The notes under the pieces are model-generated. The model did not search any database. It was not told the DNA's origin and was given only the letters and a program-made list of their open reading frames with translations. A program made the translations under genes and the position numbers. From contig NC_030827.1 of NCBI RefSeq assembly GCF_001704415.2, forward strand, positions 46,132,271 through 46,196,270: DNA of 64,000 bases, given 5' to 3'. Source of the stretch: Capra hircus (taxonomy: Eukaryota > Chordata > Mammalia > Artiodactyla > Bovidae). Shown here piece after piece: positions 1 through 11,599 of this stretch; the stretch's first letter is position 1, and each line of letters starts with the position of its first letter.

Positions 1-832
1 CATCATGTGAAATGCTGGGCTGGATGAAGCACAAGCTGGAATCAAGATTGCCGGGAGAAATATCAGTAATGTCAGATATGCAGATGGCACTATCCTTATG
101 GCTGAAAGCAAAGAGGAGCTAAAGATCCTCTTAATGAAATTGAAAGAGGAGAGTGAAAATGCTGGCTTAAAACTCAACATTCAAAAAACTAAGATCATGG
201 TATCTGGTTCCAGAACTGCATGGCAAATAGATGCGGAAACAATGGAAACAGTGAGAAACTTTATTTGCTTGGGCGGCAAAATCAATGCAGATGGTGACTG
301 CAGCCACAAAATTAAAAGGACACTTGCCCCTTGGAAGAAAAGCTATGACTACCCAGACAGCATATTAAAAAGCAGAGACATTACTTTGCCAACAAAGGTC
401 CATCTAGTCAAATGTTTGGTTTTTCCAGTAGTCACATATGGATGTAAGAGTTGGACCATAAAGAAAGTTTTTGAACCATGGTGTTAAGGAAGACTCTTGA
501 GAGTTCTTTGGACTGCAAGGGGATCCAACTAGTCCATCCTAAAGGAAATCAGTCCTCAATATTCATTTGAAGGACTGATGCTGAAGCTTAAACTCCAATA
601 CTTTAGTCACCTGATGCAAAGAACTGACACATTGGAAAAGACCCTGATGCTGGGAATGATTGAAGGTGGGAGGAGAAGGGAACAACAGAGTATGAGATGG
701 TTGGATTGAATCACTGACTTGATGGACATGAGTTGGAGCATGCTCTGGGATTTGGTGATGGACAAGGAAGCCTGGAGTGCTGCAGTCCATGGGATTGCAA
801 AGAGTCAGACACAACTGAGCAACTGAGCTGAA
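1..832 (+). mobile_element. BovB LINE (RTE), 3' part, cut by window start
   Basis: The copy enters from outside the window and runs to the usual BovB 3' end, which reads caaagagtcagacacaactg followed by a gagcaactgagctgaa tail. It holds the C-terminal part of the reverse transcriptase and the coding region after it. Several indels and stops are present, so it is a dead copy. Family assignment rests on the recognisable BovB coding and 3' sequence. Confidence 0.93.
62..487 (+). pseudogene. BovB reverse transcriptase remnant (C-terminal part)
   Basis: The reading frame continues the BovB polymerase: a palm-domain box, then the conserved segment ending LKLNIQKTKIM, then a DITLPTKV motif. The open stretch ends at a premature stop at 485-487, and homologous coding sequence continues downstream to about 800 in shifted frames. 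The catalytic box at 77-88 reads YADG instead of the family's YADD, so the second catalytic aspartate is lost. The first methionine (98) is not a true start because the element is 5' incomplete. It makes no functional enzyme. Confidence 0.85.
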
Positions 833-857
833 GTAAAATGGCTAGATGGAGGTTTCT

Positions 858-1005
858 GTATAACACAGGGAGCTCAACCTGTGTTGCTGTAGATTGTTTT
901 GTGGCAATCTAGAGGGGTGAGTGGGGTGGGGAGTTTGCAGGAGGGGACATATGTGTACGTATGACAAAAATCAACACAACTTTGTAAAGCATAAAAATAA
1001 ATACA
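858..1005 (+). mobile_element. Ruminant L1 3' UTR fragment
   Basis: Recognisable L1 tail: a 'tataacacagggagctcaa' block, a G-rich 'gaggggtgagtgggg' run, 'ggacatatgtgtacgtatg', then 'acaactttgtaaagca' and an A-rich end. It is a 5'-truncated insertion. Confidence 0.7.
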
Positions 1006-1079
1006 TTAAGTACTCTAATGGAAAAAAGTATACAACACATATGAGCACTGGGATATGTAAAGCAGTGTTAAGAGAATGA

Positions 1080-1530
1080 AAACAGTCACAGTCTGAAAAG
1101 ACTACAATCTGTATTTTCCAGTTATATGACATCTAGAAAAGACAAAAGTATAAAGACAGTAAAAAGATCACTTGTTATCAGGGGCTTCGGAGAAGAGAAG
1201 AGGAGGTGCATATGTGAATCAAAGGGGACTTTAGGATATTGAAACTATTTTCTGTGATAATGTAATTGCAGACAAATTATACTACATATTCGTCAAAACC
1301 CCGAGAAATTTACAGCACAAAGAATAAATCTTAATGAATGCAAATTAAAAAAATAATTTACTATGCTGGGTGATCTCAAAATAGAAAACAGACTCTGACA
1401 ATGAATATTCTAAGTGTATTCCAAATATATAAAACAATCTGAAGAGAGTGGGGAGAAGGGAGGAAGGTGCTGATCAACTGACCTAAGGAACTTTAGAAAG
1501 AAATAAAAACTCACTCTTTGCACATGGTTT
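1080..1530 (+). mobile_element. Old L1M-type 3' UTR fragment
   Basis: The text 'cagtaaaaagatcacttgtt', followed by 'caggggcttcgg' and 'ccgagaaatttacagcacaa', follows the 3' UTR of older mammalian L1 (L1MA/L1MB type) in sense orientation. It is diverged, and the exact subfamily needs a repeat search. Confidence 0.6.
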
Positions 1531-2286
1531 GATATTATGTGTAGGAAACACTAAAAACTCCACCAAAAAACAATTAAATGAATTCTGTAGTGTTGTAGGA
1601 TAAAACAATATTAATACACAGAAATCTGTTGCATTTCTGTGCACTAATAACAAACTATCAGAATGAGAAATAAAACTACTGTCTATAATTGCACAAAAAA
1701 AGAATCAAATATCTAGGAGAATTTAACTAACAAGGTAAAAGACATGATATGCTAAAAACTATAAGACACTGATGACACAAAACAGCACAAATAAATGGAA
1801 AGATAAGCCATGCTCATGGATTGAAATAATTAATACTGTCAAAATGCCCATATCAACTAAGTCAACTTACACTTACAAGGCAAGCTCTATCAAGATACCA
1901 ATAGCATTTTTCACAGACTGGTAACAAAGAATTCTAAAATTATTATGAAACCACAAAAGAACCCAAATAGATACAATAAATTTCAGAAAGAGGAAAAAAC
2001 AGGAGGTATCAGTCTCCCTGATTCAAATTAAAAAATAAACATATAGTAATCAAGACAGTGTGATACTGACATAAAATCAGAAACATGGATCAATGGAACA
2101 GAACAGAGTGCCCAGAAATAAACTCACACAGTTATGGTGAATTAATCTACAACAAAGAAGGCAGGAATATACAACAACAAAAAAAGACCATCTCTTCAAT
2201 AATTGGTACTGGGAAAACTAGACAGCTACATGCAAAAGAATGAATCTGTACCACTTTCTTATACCATATACAAATATAAATGCAAA
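1531..2286 (+). mobile_element. L1 ORF2 fragment (post-RT region)
   Basis: Sense-strand sequence matches the L1 ORF2 segment after the reverse transcriptase, including the 'aaatatctaggagaat', 'ccatgctcatggattg' and 'gaacagaacagagtgcccag' landmarks. Many stops are present. It is cut at its 3' side by BovB at about 2287; L1-like 3' UTR text resumes at 3051-3135, so BovB and the SINE at 2884 probably entered this L1. Confidence 0.8.
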
Positions 2287-2863
2287 ATGGTGATTGCAGC
2301 CATGAAATTAAAAGACACTGACTCCTTGGAAGGAAAGTTATGACCAACCTAGGTACCATATTGAAAAGCAGAGACATTACTTTGCCAACAAAGGTCCGTC
2401 TAGTCAAGGATAGGTTTTTCCCAGTAGTCATGTATGGATGTGAGAGTTAGACTACAAAGAAAGCTGAGCACTGAAGAATTTATGCTTTTGAACTGTGGTG
2501 TTGGAGAAGACTCCTGAGAGTCCACTGAACTGCAAGGAGAACCAACCAGTCCATCCTAAAGGAGATCAGTCTTGGGTGTTCATTGGAAGGACTGATGTTG
2601 AAACAGTCCTGATGGAATAAACTCCAAAACTTTGGTCACCAGATGGGAAGAGCTGACTAATTTGAAAACATCCTGATGCTGGGAAAGATTGAAGGCAGGA
2701 GGAGAAGGGTACAACAGAAGATGAGATGGTTGGAGGGCAATACCAACTCAATGGACGTGAGTTTGGTTAAACTCCAGGAGTTGGTGATGGACAGGGAGGC
2801 CTGGAGTGCTGCAGTCCATGGGCTTGCAAAGAGTCAGACACATCTGAGTGACTGAACTGAACT
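2287..2863 (+). mobile_element. BovB LINE 3' fragment
   Basis: Sense BovB 3' region beginning in the 'ggtgattgcagccatgaaa' coding segment and ending at 'gactgaactgaacta'. It has stops and small indels. It lies inside an older L1. Confidence 0.92.
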
Positions 2864-2883
2864 AAATCATTTCATAATGTTTG

Positions 2884-3050
2884 GGGGCCTCCCAGGTAGT
2901 GTAATGTTAAAGAATCTGCCTACCAATGAAGGAGTTTCAAAAGATGTGGGTTTGATCCCTGAGTCAGGATGGCACCTTGGTGGAGGAAATGGCAACCCAT
3001 TCCAGTATTCTTGCCTGAAAAATCCCATGGACAGATTGACCTGGCAGGCT
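2884..3050 (+). mobile_element. Bov-tA SINE, 3' truncated
   Basis: Shows the tRNA-Glu-derived head (degraded: 'gtgtaatgttaaagaatctg'), the B-box-like 'tttgatccct' and the BovA body 'ggcaacccattccagtattc'. It lacks the usual final 'cagacacgactgag' end. Confidence 0.85.
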
Positions 3051-3135
3051 TATAATGCATATACAGATGAAAATACCATATGTACACCTGAAATGAACAT
3101 AGCACTGTGTATGAATTACACTTCAACTTAACGAG
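3051..3135 (+). mobile_element. L1 3' terminal fragment
   Basis: The text 'tatgtacacctgaaatgaac' and 'gaattacacttcaactta' matches the extreme 3' end of artiodactyl L1. It is probably the tail of the L1 at 1531-2286, separated by later insertions. Confidence 0.5.
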
Positions 3136-3377
3136 ACGGAAGTAAAAAACACAGTTTTATAAGCACTGCATTTTGTTGATAAAGTTATTTATCACAAATG
3201 TATAGGAATAGTACCACTCTACTTGTGTAGTGAAATTGAACAGTTAAATAGATGACAGCCAAGATCTATCACTGCTGGCACAGCAGTTCATAAATAAGAG
3301 GAGGAGGACTGAAAGATTCCTATTGTCATAGAATAAAACTGAGACATTAGTTTGTATATGTTCTTAGCTTAATTAAG
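3136..3377. other. Unique spacer
   Basis: No gene or repeat recognised in this AT-rich spacer. Confidence 0.5.
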
Positions 3378-4385
3378 ACTTGCCTCTTGAGAAATCCGTA
3401 TGCAGGTCAGGAAGCAACAGTTAGAACAGGACATGGAACAACAGACTGCTTCCAAATAGGAAAAGGAGTGCGTCAAGGCTGTATATTGGCACCCTGCTTA
3501 TTTAACTTCTATGCAGAGTACATCATGAGAAAATCTGGGCTGGAAGAAACACAAGCTGAAATCAAGATTGCCGGGAGAAATATCAATAACCTCAGATATG
3601 CAGATGACACAACCCTTATGGCAGAAAGTGAAGAGGAACTAAAAAGTCACTTGATGAAAGTGAAAGAGGAGAGTGAAAAAGTTGGCTTAAAGCTCAACAT
3701 TCAGAAAACGAAGATCATGGCATCCGGTCCCATCACTTCATGGGAAATAGATGGGGAAACAGTAGAAACAGTGGAAACAGTGTCAGACTTTATTTTTGGG
3801 GGCTCCAAAATCATTGCAGATGGTGATTGCATCCATGAAATTAAAAGACGTTTACTCCTTGGAAGAAAAGTTATGAGCAGCTTAGATAGCATATTCAAAA
3901 GCAGACATTACTTTGCTGACTAAGGTCTGTCTAGTCAAGGCTATGGTTTTTCCTATGGTCATGTATGGATGTGAGAGTTGGACTGTGAAGAAGGCTGAGC
4001 ACCAAAGAATTGATGCTTTTGAACTGTGATGTTTGAGAAGACTTGAGAGTCCCTTGGACTGCAAAGAGATCCAACCAGTCCATTCTGAAGGAGATCAGCC
4101 CTGGGATTTCTTTGGAAGGAATGATGCTAAAGCTGAAACTCCAGGACTTTGGCCACCTCATGCGAAGAGTTGACTCATTGAAAAAGACTCTGATGCTGGG
4201 ACGGATTGGGGGCAGGAGAAGAAGGGGACAACAGAGGATGAGATGGCTGGATGGAATCAGTGACTCAATGGACGTGAGTCTGGGTGAACTCCAGGAGTTG
4301 GTGATGGACAGGGAGGCCTGGCATGCTGCGATTCATGGGGTCGCAAAGAGTCAGACACAACTGAGTGACTGAACTGAACTGAACT
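3378..4385 (+). mobile_element. BovB LINE 3' kilobase
   Basis: The best preserved BovB polymerase region in the window. It carries RT palm motifs, the connection region and the complete 3' end 'ctgagtgactgaactgaact'. It is 5' truncated relative to a full BovB of roughly 3.2 kb and has at least one frameshift near 3910, so it is immobile. Confidence 0.95.
3387..3923 (+). pseudogene. BovB reverse transcriptase fragment with intact YADD
   Basis: A 178-residue open stretch of the BovB (RTE-clade) reverse transcriptase, the enzyme that copies its RNA at a nicked chromosomal target. Visible motifs are GVRQGCILAPCLFN (RT motif 4 region, about residues 28-41) and RYADDT with both catalytic aspartates at 3597-3608 (about residue 72), then the thumb segment LKLNIQKTKIM. 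It ends at a stop after SRHYFAD: a small deletion near 3906 removes the family's DITLPTKV context and shifts frame. The endonuclease domain and RT fingers are absent (5' truncation), so the first methionine is internal. Confidence 0.88.
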
Positions 4386-4399
4386 GTAGAAGTGTTGTG

Positions 4400-5568
4400 A
4401 AAGGCATGTATATACATAAGCTAATGTACACACACATTTCCTTGCTTTGCCAACTTAGAGTGTTTAAAAGAAAGAACATTCCAGTAGCAATAAGCACATT
4501 TAACACCAAGATCTTGGTTTCTAAAACTATTCTCCAATAAAAGGAACACGGATCTTCTAAGAAATGGCTGAGGCAGGAAATACTCATGATAAGCCTGAGA
4601 ATCTGGCACAAGCATTGCTTGTAATACTTGTGAGCAACAACAGATAGCAACAAAGTGCTAACAAACACAGAAATCCAGAACAAATATCAAAATGAATTAA
4701 TGAATATACATCCATGGGGTGCAGCAGGACCCATCTAAAAGAGCACCTAATGGCCAAAGCTGGAAAATTTGAGTAGCAACATTAATAAAGAGGAACTGAA
4801 TTAGACAGCCCAAAGGCTAAAATAAATTTCTATTAGTTCATATTGATATAAATAATTGCATAAGTAAATGTGTGTGGAGAACAGATAAATCTCTCATCCA
4901 GAGGAATTCTAAAGAATTTATGTAGATCTCCTGCCCTCAAGGAGAGAGAATATAAACTCCCTTTCTATAGCTGTGAGCTGCACCATGTTCTCTCCTTCCA
5001 AAGACTACAAAATGGAAAAGAAGAAAAGTAACTTTAGAGAAATCTGACAAACAGAAGCTCAGGTAGGTGATTAATATAAACTGTGATAAATTGTGTGACT
5101 AGTAAATACTCTTGACATCATGATAAAGTAAACTTTTACCTCTGTGGTCTTCTACCTAAAACAATTCATCGAATTCCAGTGTAATCAGAAGAAAAATGTC
5201 ATAGACATTACAATCGAGTAGTATTCTATAAAAATACCTGACCAGTCAAGGGCATCAAAAACAATGAAATTCTGAGATATGGTTGTATCCTAAAGAAAGC
5301 CCAATAATTACCTAAAGAAAACATGCAAATAAATGTAATGTGGTATCCTGTGTAAGATTGTGAAACAGAAAGAAGGCATTAAATAATCTGAAGGAAGCAT
5401 GAATTTTCACTAATAATGTGTCAGAATCAGTCCGTTAATTGTGACAAATACAATACCAATATGAAATGTTAATTCAGAAACTGTGTGCAAAGTATATGAG
5501 AACGCTCTGTGCTATATTCTCATTTTTTCTGTAAATCTAAAACTGTTCTAAAAACAAACGTACTTACA
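4400..5568 (+). mobile_element. Ancient L1M 3' region
   Basis: A diverged sense-strand match to the long 3' region of old mammalian L1: 'aaaaggaacacggatcttct', 'ataagcctgagaatctgg', 'atggccaaagctggaa', 'atctctcatccagagga', 'tgtaatgtggtatcctg' and the terminal 'ctgtaaatctaaaactgttc'. There is no coding potential. It predates the ruminant elements that interrupt this neighbourhood. Confidence 0.72.
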
Positions 5569-7239
5569 AATGTTTCTAATTCTCTCAATTCCATCAGTTA
5601 ATAGAATGCTGAGATCTTTGGAGGCCTCTGAAACCACAAAACAGAAGGAGGCTCAGTCTCTGAATCACCACACAGGCATCCTGCAGGAATGCTACCTGCA
5701 AACCTGTAATGGCACACTGCACCATAACATCAGAATGAAATAAATGCCTATTGTGTTATACCATGAAAATGTGGGGATTTATTTTTTCCAGCAGCTAGAA
5801 TCCCCCTATGACACACAATTGTGTTAGGATGCTCACTTTAATATGTCTGGCTTCCTGTACATACGCTTTTAGATTGCAGATACTAAAAGGTAAGATGAAA
5901 ATTGGGTGAATGTAGCTGGATCTAAAAGGTAATAGTTAAAACTGGGGATTTATTTGATCTTTCAGAAAGTAAAAATGAGACAAGTTTTATAAGTTTGACA
6001 CTGTGTTAGTCACTAAGGTTAGAGCTATGAACAGAGAAAGTATCTTGGTCTTTGCATTAGGAGAGCAAAGTCATCTGGAAAGAACATGGAAAGGCAGGAA
6101 AAGGAAAAGAGGAAGAGGGAGAAAAGAGCTGTGATATTAGAAAAGAAAGCAAGGGCCACAGGGGTATCTTATCATGGGCAACTGTTGAAAAGAAGATAGA
6201 ACTAAAACTTAACTTTTTTTCAAGTTACTTCTTCCTCAAATTTGCTATGTCTATTTCCAGATGCAAAAGAAATGATATAGTGAATTAGAAGAGCTTCTAA
6301 ACAACATCATGAAATGTTTAAATATTTATATTCTTAGAATTTTTAGCACATGTTAGGATAGGTATAATATCCAAAAGGAAGATATATGTTGAATGTTAGT
6401 GTTTGAGGGGGAAAAAACCCAGAATATTTCATCTTTAATTTACATAGGTGGATCTCTCAGAGCATAGGATTGTAGTATCTGTATTTCAATAGACAAATAG
6501 TGAAATGCCTACTAGAAAGAACATGACCTGTTTCTCAAAGCATCTTAAATAAGCATATTTTAAGAAATAAAAGTATAAATCCTTTTTGCACATTTTTTCC
6601 TTGTTAATAGAGAAATAGTTATTTCCTCTAATTAGAATGATATTTCATATTGGGTGAACATGTAAAACAATTTGCCTGTAATAATTAATTAGTAAAGGTT
6701 TGTTTCAGGAAGTGACTTACCAACTTAATTACAAAATCAGATTGTGACCAAAAAAGGTTGAAAAATAAATGATTTAGGAGCAAATGTTAGTGTATGAAGA
6801 AAACGTTGAGATTTGATAGGATAATTAATCATTTTGTGGGAAATTCATTTTAATCCCCTCCCTGTGTAAGCTTTTGTTTTTTTATGAGACGTTTCACTAT
6901 ATAGGAAAAGTTGCATGTTGATAGAGATGATTTTTATTCATTCTTCATTTTACTTAATCTCCTAACAAGTTCCTTAAAAATTAGAACTCAAGTTAAATGA
7001 AACTGTTCAAGGACTTGTTAAAATGAAACATGAAAATACTGCTTAAGTTTAGGGTTCTTAGGAACTTGTTCTAAGAAAGAAAATGAGCGATCTTTTTTTT
7101 TTCTTTCTTTCTTTAAATCTCTTCTATGAGGCTTAATACAGACAGTGCATCTGAACAAGTTCGAGTAAATTTTCAAGAAAAAGAGAAGAATGACCTTACG
7201 CAATCAAGAAAATGAATAATTTTAAAAATTTATAAGCTA
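5569..7239. other. AT-rich non-coding stretch, mostly unassigned
   Basis: No gene seen. At 5600-5830 the text around 'aataaatgcctattgtgtta' and 'ttccagcagctagaa' resembles the tail of an old mammalian LTR or LINE, but I cannot assign it. 7088-7116 is a T-rich tract running into (tttc)n. The rest is AT-rich with no recognisable repeat. Confidence 0.4.
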
Positions 7240-7795
7240 AAATATGACAGTAATTTTCGTAAGCAGTCAGGCACATTGCCCTTTTATATTACTGGGCTCA
7301 ATGAATTATGAATGTTGGCTGAATAAAAAGCCTGAGGGTGACAACGGAGCCACATTTTGTCATCTGCACTTACAGAATGTCTACTGCCCTAGCTGGATTT
7401 CTAGATCTTACCACTATGACTGGCTGCTGAGGACTGGCTGCTAAGGAAACACAGGAGGCGTACTTTCAGGGTGGAGAAGAAATACTAATTGCTAACCACG
7501 ATAATGAGTCTAAACCATGTAGACACTTGAGTCTTTTGATCTATGCGAGCAGCCAAGCTCAGCAAACTCTCACTGCCCCAGCCAACCTGAACACAGGAAG
7601 CAAAAAATCAAAATGAAAAGGCAATTTTTAAGTGCATACATCTCAGCTGCAGGAATTATGAGTGGGAAGAACAGGTGTTCTGAGAGATTCTACAGTGCTT
7701 CGGTTGCTAAGGAGACCACTTTCATCAGTTCAGAAAGGCTGATAACCTGGACTTCTGCTGCCAAATTGGTACAACAAAGGTTAAAACTGATATAA
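7240..7795. other. Non-repetitive, higher-complexity island
   Basis: Visibly less AT-rich than its flanks, without homopolymer runs or a known transposon signature. Two X-box-like words occur: GCTGCTAAGGAAAC at 7437-7450 and GTTGCTAAGGAGAC at 7703-7716. Short open frames here (for example 7244-7444 and 7613-7795 on +) have no recognisable domain and are treated as chance. It could be a conserved non-coding element; that is inference only. Confidence 0.3.
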
Positions 7796-9194
7796 ACATG
7801 CATACACAAATAAAAAGGACATGGGTAGTTTAAAAAAATAATTCAATGATAAGGTTGCATTGTACCTGGCAAAATACTTCTATATTAAATAAGAATAGTT
7901 GCATAATAGCTAAATCACTTGAGGTAGATTAACTGGAGCACATAATTCCAAAATTAAAGTATAAAAACAGAAAAAGTTTATTTATGTCCATTATCTCATT
8001 AAAAACAATGCAACTAATGACATATATGCTTTAGTAATTACATTAAAAAGTTTGTTATATTTTAATGTGATGTTAATTATACAAAATAGAGAAAAGTGAG
8101 TGCTGGATAATTTCATTAGACATTAATAAATACTAATTAATTATTTCCTGGGCAAGTTGAATATGAAAGGCATTTATAAACAACGTGATATAAGTGGTAT
8201 TTTAAGACGCAAATACGATTAACATTGCACTACCCCACTCAAATATTTTAATACAAATAACTGGTTTTTAAAAGCATCACAATTATCTCTGCTGAACTGT
8301 TAAACTGTTTCTTAAAGGATGTTGTATCATTTTTTCTTTATAACACTAAGTAACATAAAGCATGTACCTGACAAATGAGGAAATAGCAAGGAAGTATGAG
8401 GAAAAAAAAACTCCCTTCCTAGGTTTCATTAGCGCAGGACTAAAATATTCAACATTTGATACATAAGATATTTCTATGTTTCACATCACAAAAGTAATTA
8501 AAATATGATTTGAAAACTAATGTTTAGTAAAAACTGTATCTTTCAGTTAGAATACTTTTGTGATTCTTCTTTAAAAGTTTCAAAATGATGAAAGGCACTA
8601 TGGTAAATTTATCTTTATCTTTAAAATATCAAGGAATACTATCAAATCTTAATATTTGGAGTCTAATAGCAAAGTATGATATATTCTATTATATAACACA
8701 GTCACTTTTTAAATTTAAATTTAACATTGAAATTTTGCTCATTTCATTACATAAAACAAATTAGAGGTAGAGACATTGCATTTTTCACTTTGCCATTTTC
8801 ATCATAAAGTCATTTGTTTTGAAACAGTTATGTATTTTTGGCAAAGTTTGACAGAACTGGCACATCTGCAGATAATGTTACAATTTGATATTTATAAAGT
8901 ATCAAGTTTTCTATAAATATATGTTTCTAGTTTCCATGGAAATTGAGTAATCACTAGAGCTGATTTTTATCTTCTTTTACTGAAATCAAATAATGCTATT
9001 TATAGGGCTGTTTTTAAGTCTGTGAAAATTAACTTTTTGATTAACCATTTTATAGAAGTAATATATTTTTGACTACTTATAAAGTCAACACGTATACTTT
9101 AAGGTCTAGTGTTTCTTTCTTTTTTCTTCTTCTTCTTCTTTTCCTTTGCTAAATTTTGGTTTGCTAGTTTGAAAAATTAAAATGTTAATGTTAA
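7796..9194. other. AT-rich unique stretch
   Basis: No gene or clear repeat recognised; a CT-rich low-complexity run sits at 9114-9147. Confidence 0.45.
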
Positions 9195-9260
9195 CTATTT
9201 TAAAATTGTTGTAAGAATTAAATGAGTTAATAGAGGTGCAGTATTCATAAATGTACCTTG
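9195..9260 (-). repeat. MIR-like SINE fragment
   Basis: The words 'ttgttgtaagaattaaatga' and 'gttaatagaggtgcag' follow the antisense of the MIR 3' region, where the consensus has gttgtgaggattaaatgag. It is short and diverged. Confidence 0.5.
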
Positions 9261-9296
9261 TATATTGTCTAAGTGCTATGCAAATATTTTTACCAC

Positions 9297-9380
9297 AGTG
9301 CAAGCTCTGTAAAGGAAGGGACTTCTGGGAGTAACTAGCATATAATAGGCACTTAATAAAAATATGTGAATTAACTAAAT
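9297..9380 (+). repeat. L2-like LINE 3' fragment
   Basis: 'gcaagctctgtaaaggaagg' followed by 'taataggcacttaataaaaa' mirrors the L2 3' end (gtaagctc, gggcaggga, gtaggcactcaataaa). Confidence 0.5.
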
Positions 9381-9559
9381 TTGGAGTTCACAGATTATTT
9401 TTTTACTGGATTTTAGATTAGTAAATGTGAAATAGGAACCCTACATTTTATACCAGTGGTACCATACTGCCACTCTCCATTTAAACAAAGACTTTCAAAG
9501 GTATACATAGGCAAAGGCAGTCACAGAAAATGACATTTTAAATTGTCAACTACAGAAAG

Positions 9560-9832
9560 ATTTCCCTCATAGCTCAGTTGGAAAGAATCCACCTGCAATG
9601 CAGGAGACCCCAATTTTATTCCTGGGTTGGGAAGATCCCCTGGAGAATGAATAGGCCACCCACTGGAGTATTCTTGGACTTCCCTTGTGGCTCAGCTGGT
9701 AAAGAATCCACCTGCAATGCGGGAGACCTGGGTTTGATGCCTGGGTTGGGAAGATCCCTGGAGAAGGGAAAGGCTACCCCCTCCAGTATTTTGGCCTGGA
9801 GAGTAGGACACGACTGAGTGACTTTCACTTTC
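9560..9832 (+). mobile_element. Bov-tA SINE with tandem tRNA-like heads
   Basis: Two successive tRNA-Glu-like heads ('agctcagttggaaagaatcc' and 'ggctcagctggtaaagaatc') each lead into 'tgggttgggaagatcc', and the element ends with 'gacacgactgagtgac'. Matching 8-bp flanks acagaaag at 9552-9559 and 9833-9840 are its target-site duplication. Confidence 0.9.
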
Positions 9833-9840
9833 ACAGAAAG

Positions 9841-10270
9841 TTAAGTGCCAAAGAATTGATGTTTTTGAACTGTGGTGTTGGAGAAGACTCTTGAGAGTCC
9901 TTTGGACTGCAAGGAGATCAAACCAGTCAATCCTAAAGGAAATCAATCCTGAATATTCATTGGAAGGATTGATAATGAAGCTGAAACTCAAGCTCCTATA
10001 CTTTGGCCACCTGATGCAAAGAGCTGACTCACTAGAAAAGACCCTGATGCTGTTAAAGATTGAAGGCAGGAGGAGAAGGGGATGACAGAGGATGATGAGA
10101 TGGTTGGATGGCATCACTGACTTGATGGACATGAGTTTGAGAAAGCTCCAGAAGTTGGTGAAGAACAGGGAGGCCTGGTGTGCTGCAGTCCATGGGGTCA
10201 CAAAGAGTCAGACACAACTGAGAGATTGAACTGCCTGAGTAACAGCAAATTACAGGAAAAAAAAAAAAAG
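9841..10270 (+). mobile_element. BovB LINE 3' fragment with poly(A)
   Basis: Sense BovB 3' end from 'gccaaagaattgatgttttt' to 'cagacacaactgagagattg', followed by an A-rich end at 10256-10269. No open frame survives across it. Confidence 0.9.
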
Positions 10271-10736
10271 TTTGCCTTAGATTAATTTTAACATTTTCCT
10301 ATTTCCATTTCACACAAACATGCTCTTCATGTACCATAGCCTCTTGCCTTTTTTGTTATAAAACATCTTGATTCAATGCTGAAATTGTTCTAGCTGTTGT
10401 CACTAGGAAATCCTTCAGGGTAACTCCTGGTTTCTTTCCATATTCTTTCTTATTTTCCTTCTCTCTTTCTTCTCCTCTCCATTTTCTCCTCTCTCCTACC
10501 TCCTCTCCATTTCACTATCTCCCTCCCCCTTCTCTTTTTCCTCCTGTCTGTCTCCTCCTTTCTAATTATGTGCTTACTTCCTGGAACCAGAATATATTCC
10601 AGACATCTATTATAATGTCTTCCCCAGCTTTACACTCAATTACTTCTATAATAAGGTCTGCTTCCCTTTGTTGGACACTGGAACTGAGAAATCAGTGTAA
10701 AACATTAACATTAGATGAAATCAGTTAAGTAATATT
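10271..10736. other. Unique spacer with polypyrimidine tract
   Basis: 10436-10562 is a long C/T-rich run on the + strand (low complexity). The remainder shows nothing recognisable. Confidence 0.6.
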
Positions 10737-10737
10737 G

Positions 10738-11578
10738 TTGTTGTTCAGTAGCTCAGTCGTGTTTGACTGATTGTGACCCCATGGATTGCAGTACACAAGG
10801 CTTCCCTGTCCACCATCTCCCAGAGCTTGCTCAAACTCATGTCCATTGAATCTGTGATGTCATCCAACCATCTCTTCCTCTGTCATCCCCTTCTCCTCCT
10901 GCCGTCAAGCTTTCCCAGCATCAGGGTCTTTTCTAATGAGTCAGCTCTTCACATCGGGTGACCAAAGTACTGGAGCTTCAGCTTCAGTATCAGTACTTCT
11001 AATGAATACTCAGGGTTGATTTCCTTTAGGATTGATTGGTTTGAAATCCTTGCAGTCCAAGGGACTCTCAAGATTCTTCTCCAACATGACAGTTTTAAAA
11101 GCATCAATTCTTCTGGTCCTCAGCCTTCTTTATGTCCAACTCTCACATCCATACATGACTAATGGAGAAAACATAGCTTTGACTAGACAGATCTTTGTTG
11201 GTGAAGAAATGTCTCTGCTTTTTAATATGCTGTCTAGGTTGTCTATTTACCACGAAATGATGGGTGCCGTGATCCCCATTTTTTGAATGTTGAGTTTTAA
11301 GCCAGCTTTTTCACTCTCCTCTTTCAACTTCATCAAGATGCTTTTTAGTTCCTCTTCACTTTGCCATAAGGGTGGTGTTATCTGCATATCTGAGGTTATT
11401 GATATTTCTCCTGATAATCTTGATTCCAAGCTTGTGCCTTATCCAGACCAGCATTTAGCATGATGTACTCTGCATATCAGTTAAAGCAGGGTAACAATAC
11501 ACAGCCTTGATGTGCTCCTTTCCCAATTTGGAACCAGCCCATTCTTCCATGTCCACTTCTAATTGTTGCTTCTACATA
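10738..11578 (-). mobile_element. BovB LINE, antisense, about 840 bp
   Basis: The + strand begins with the reverse complement of the BovB 3' end (gttcagtagctcagtcgtg) and extends through the thumb region to the RT palm near 11400-11540. The palm box is damaged and stops are present. It faces the sense BovB at 9841-10270. Confidence 0.92.
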
Positions 11579-11599
11579 GAGTCTCTAAGTATTTACAAC

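Noticed and set aside
7613..7795. Possible small protein in the complex island
   Set aside because: 60 codons, no motif, no Kozak-like strength or conservation evidence available.
9578..10201. Overlapping open frames on both strands
   Set aside because: They fall entirely in the Bov-tA SINE and BovB; translations repeat in every other copy in the window.
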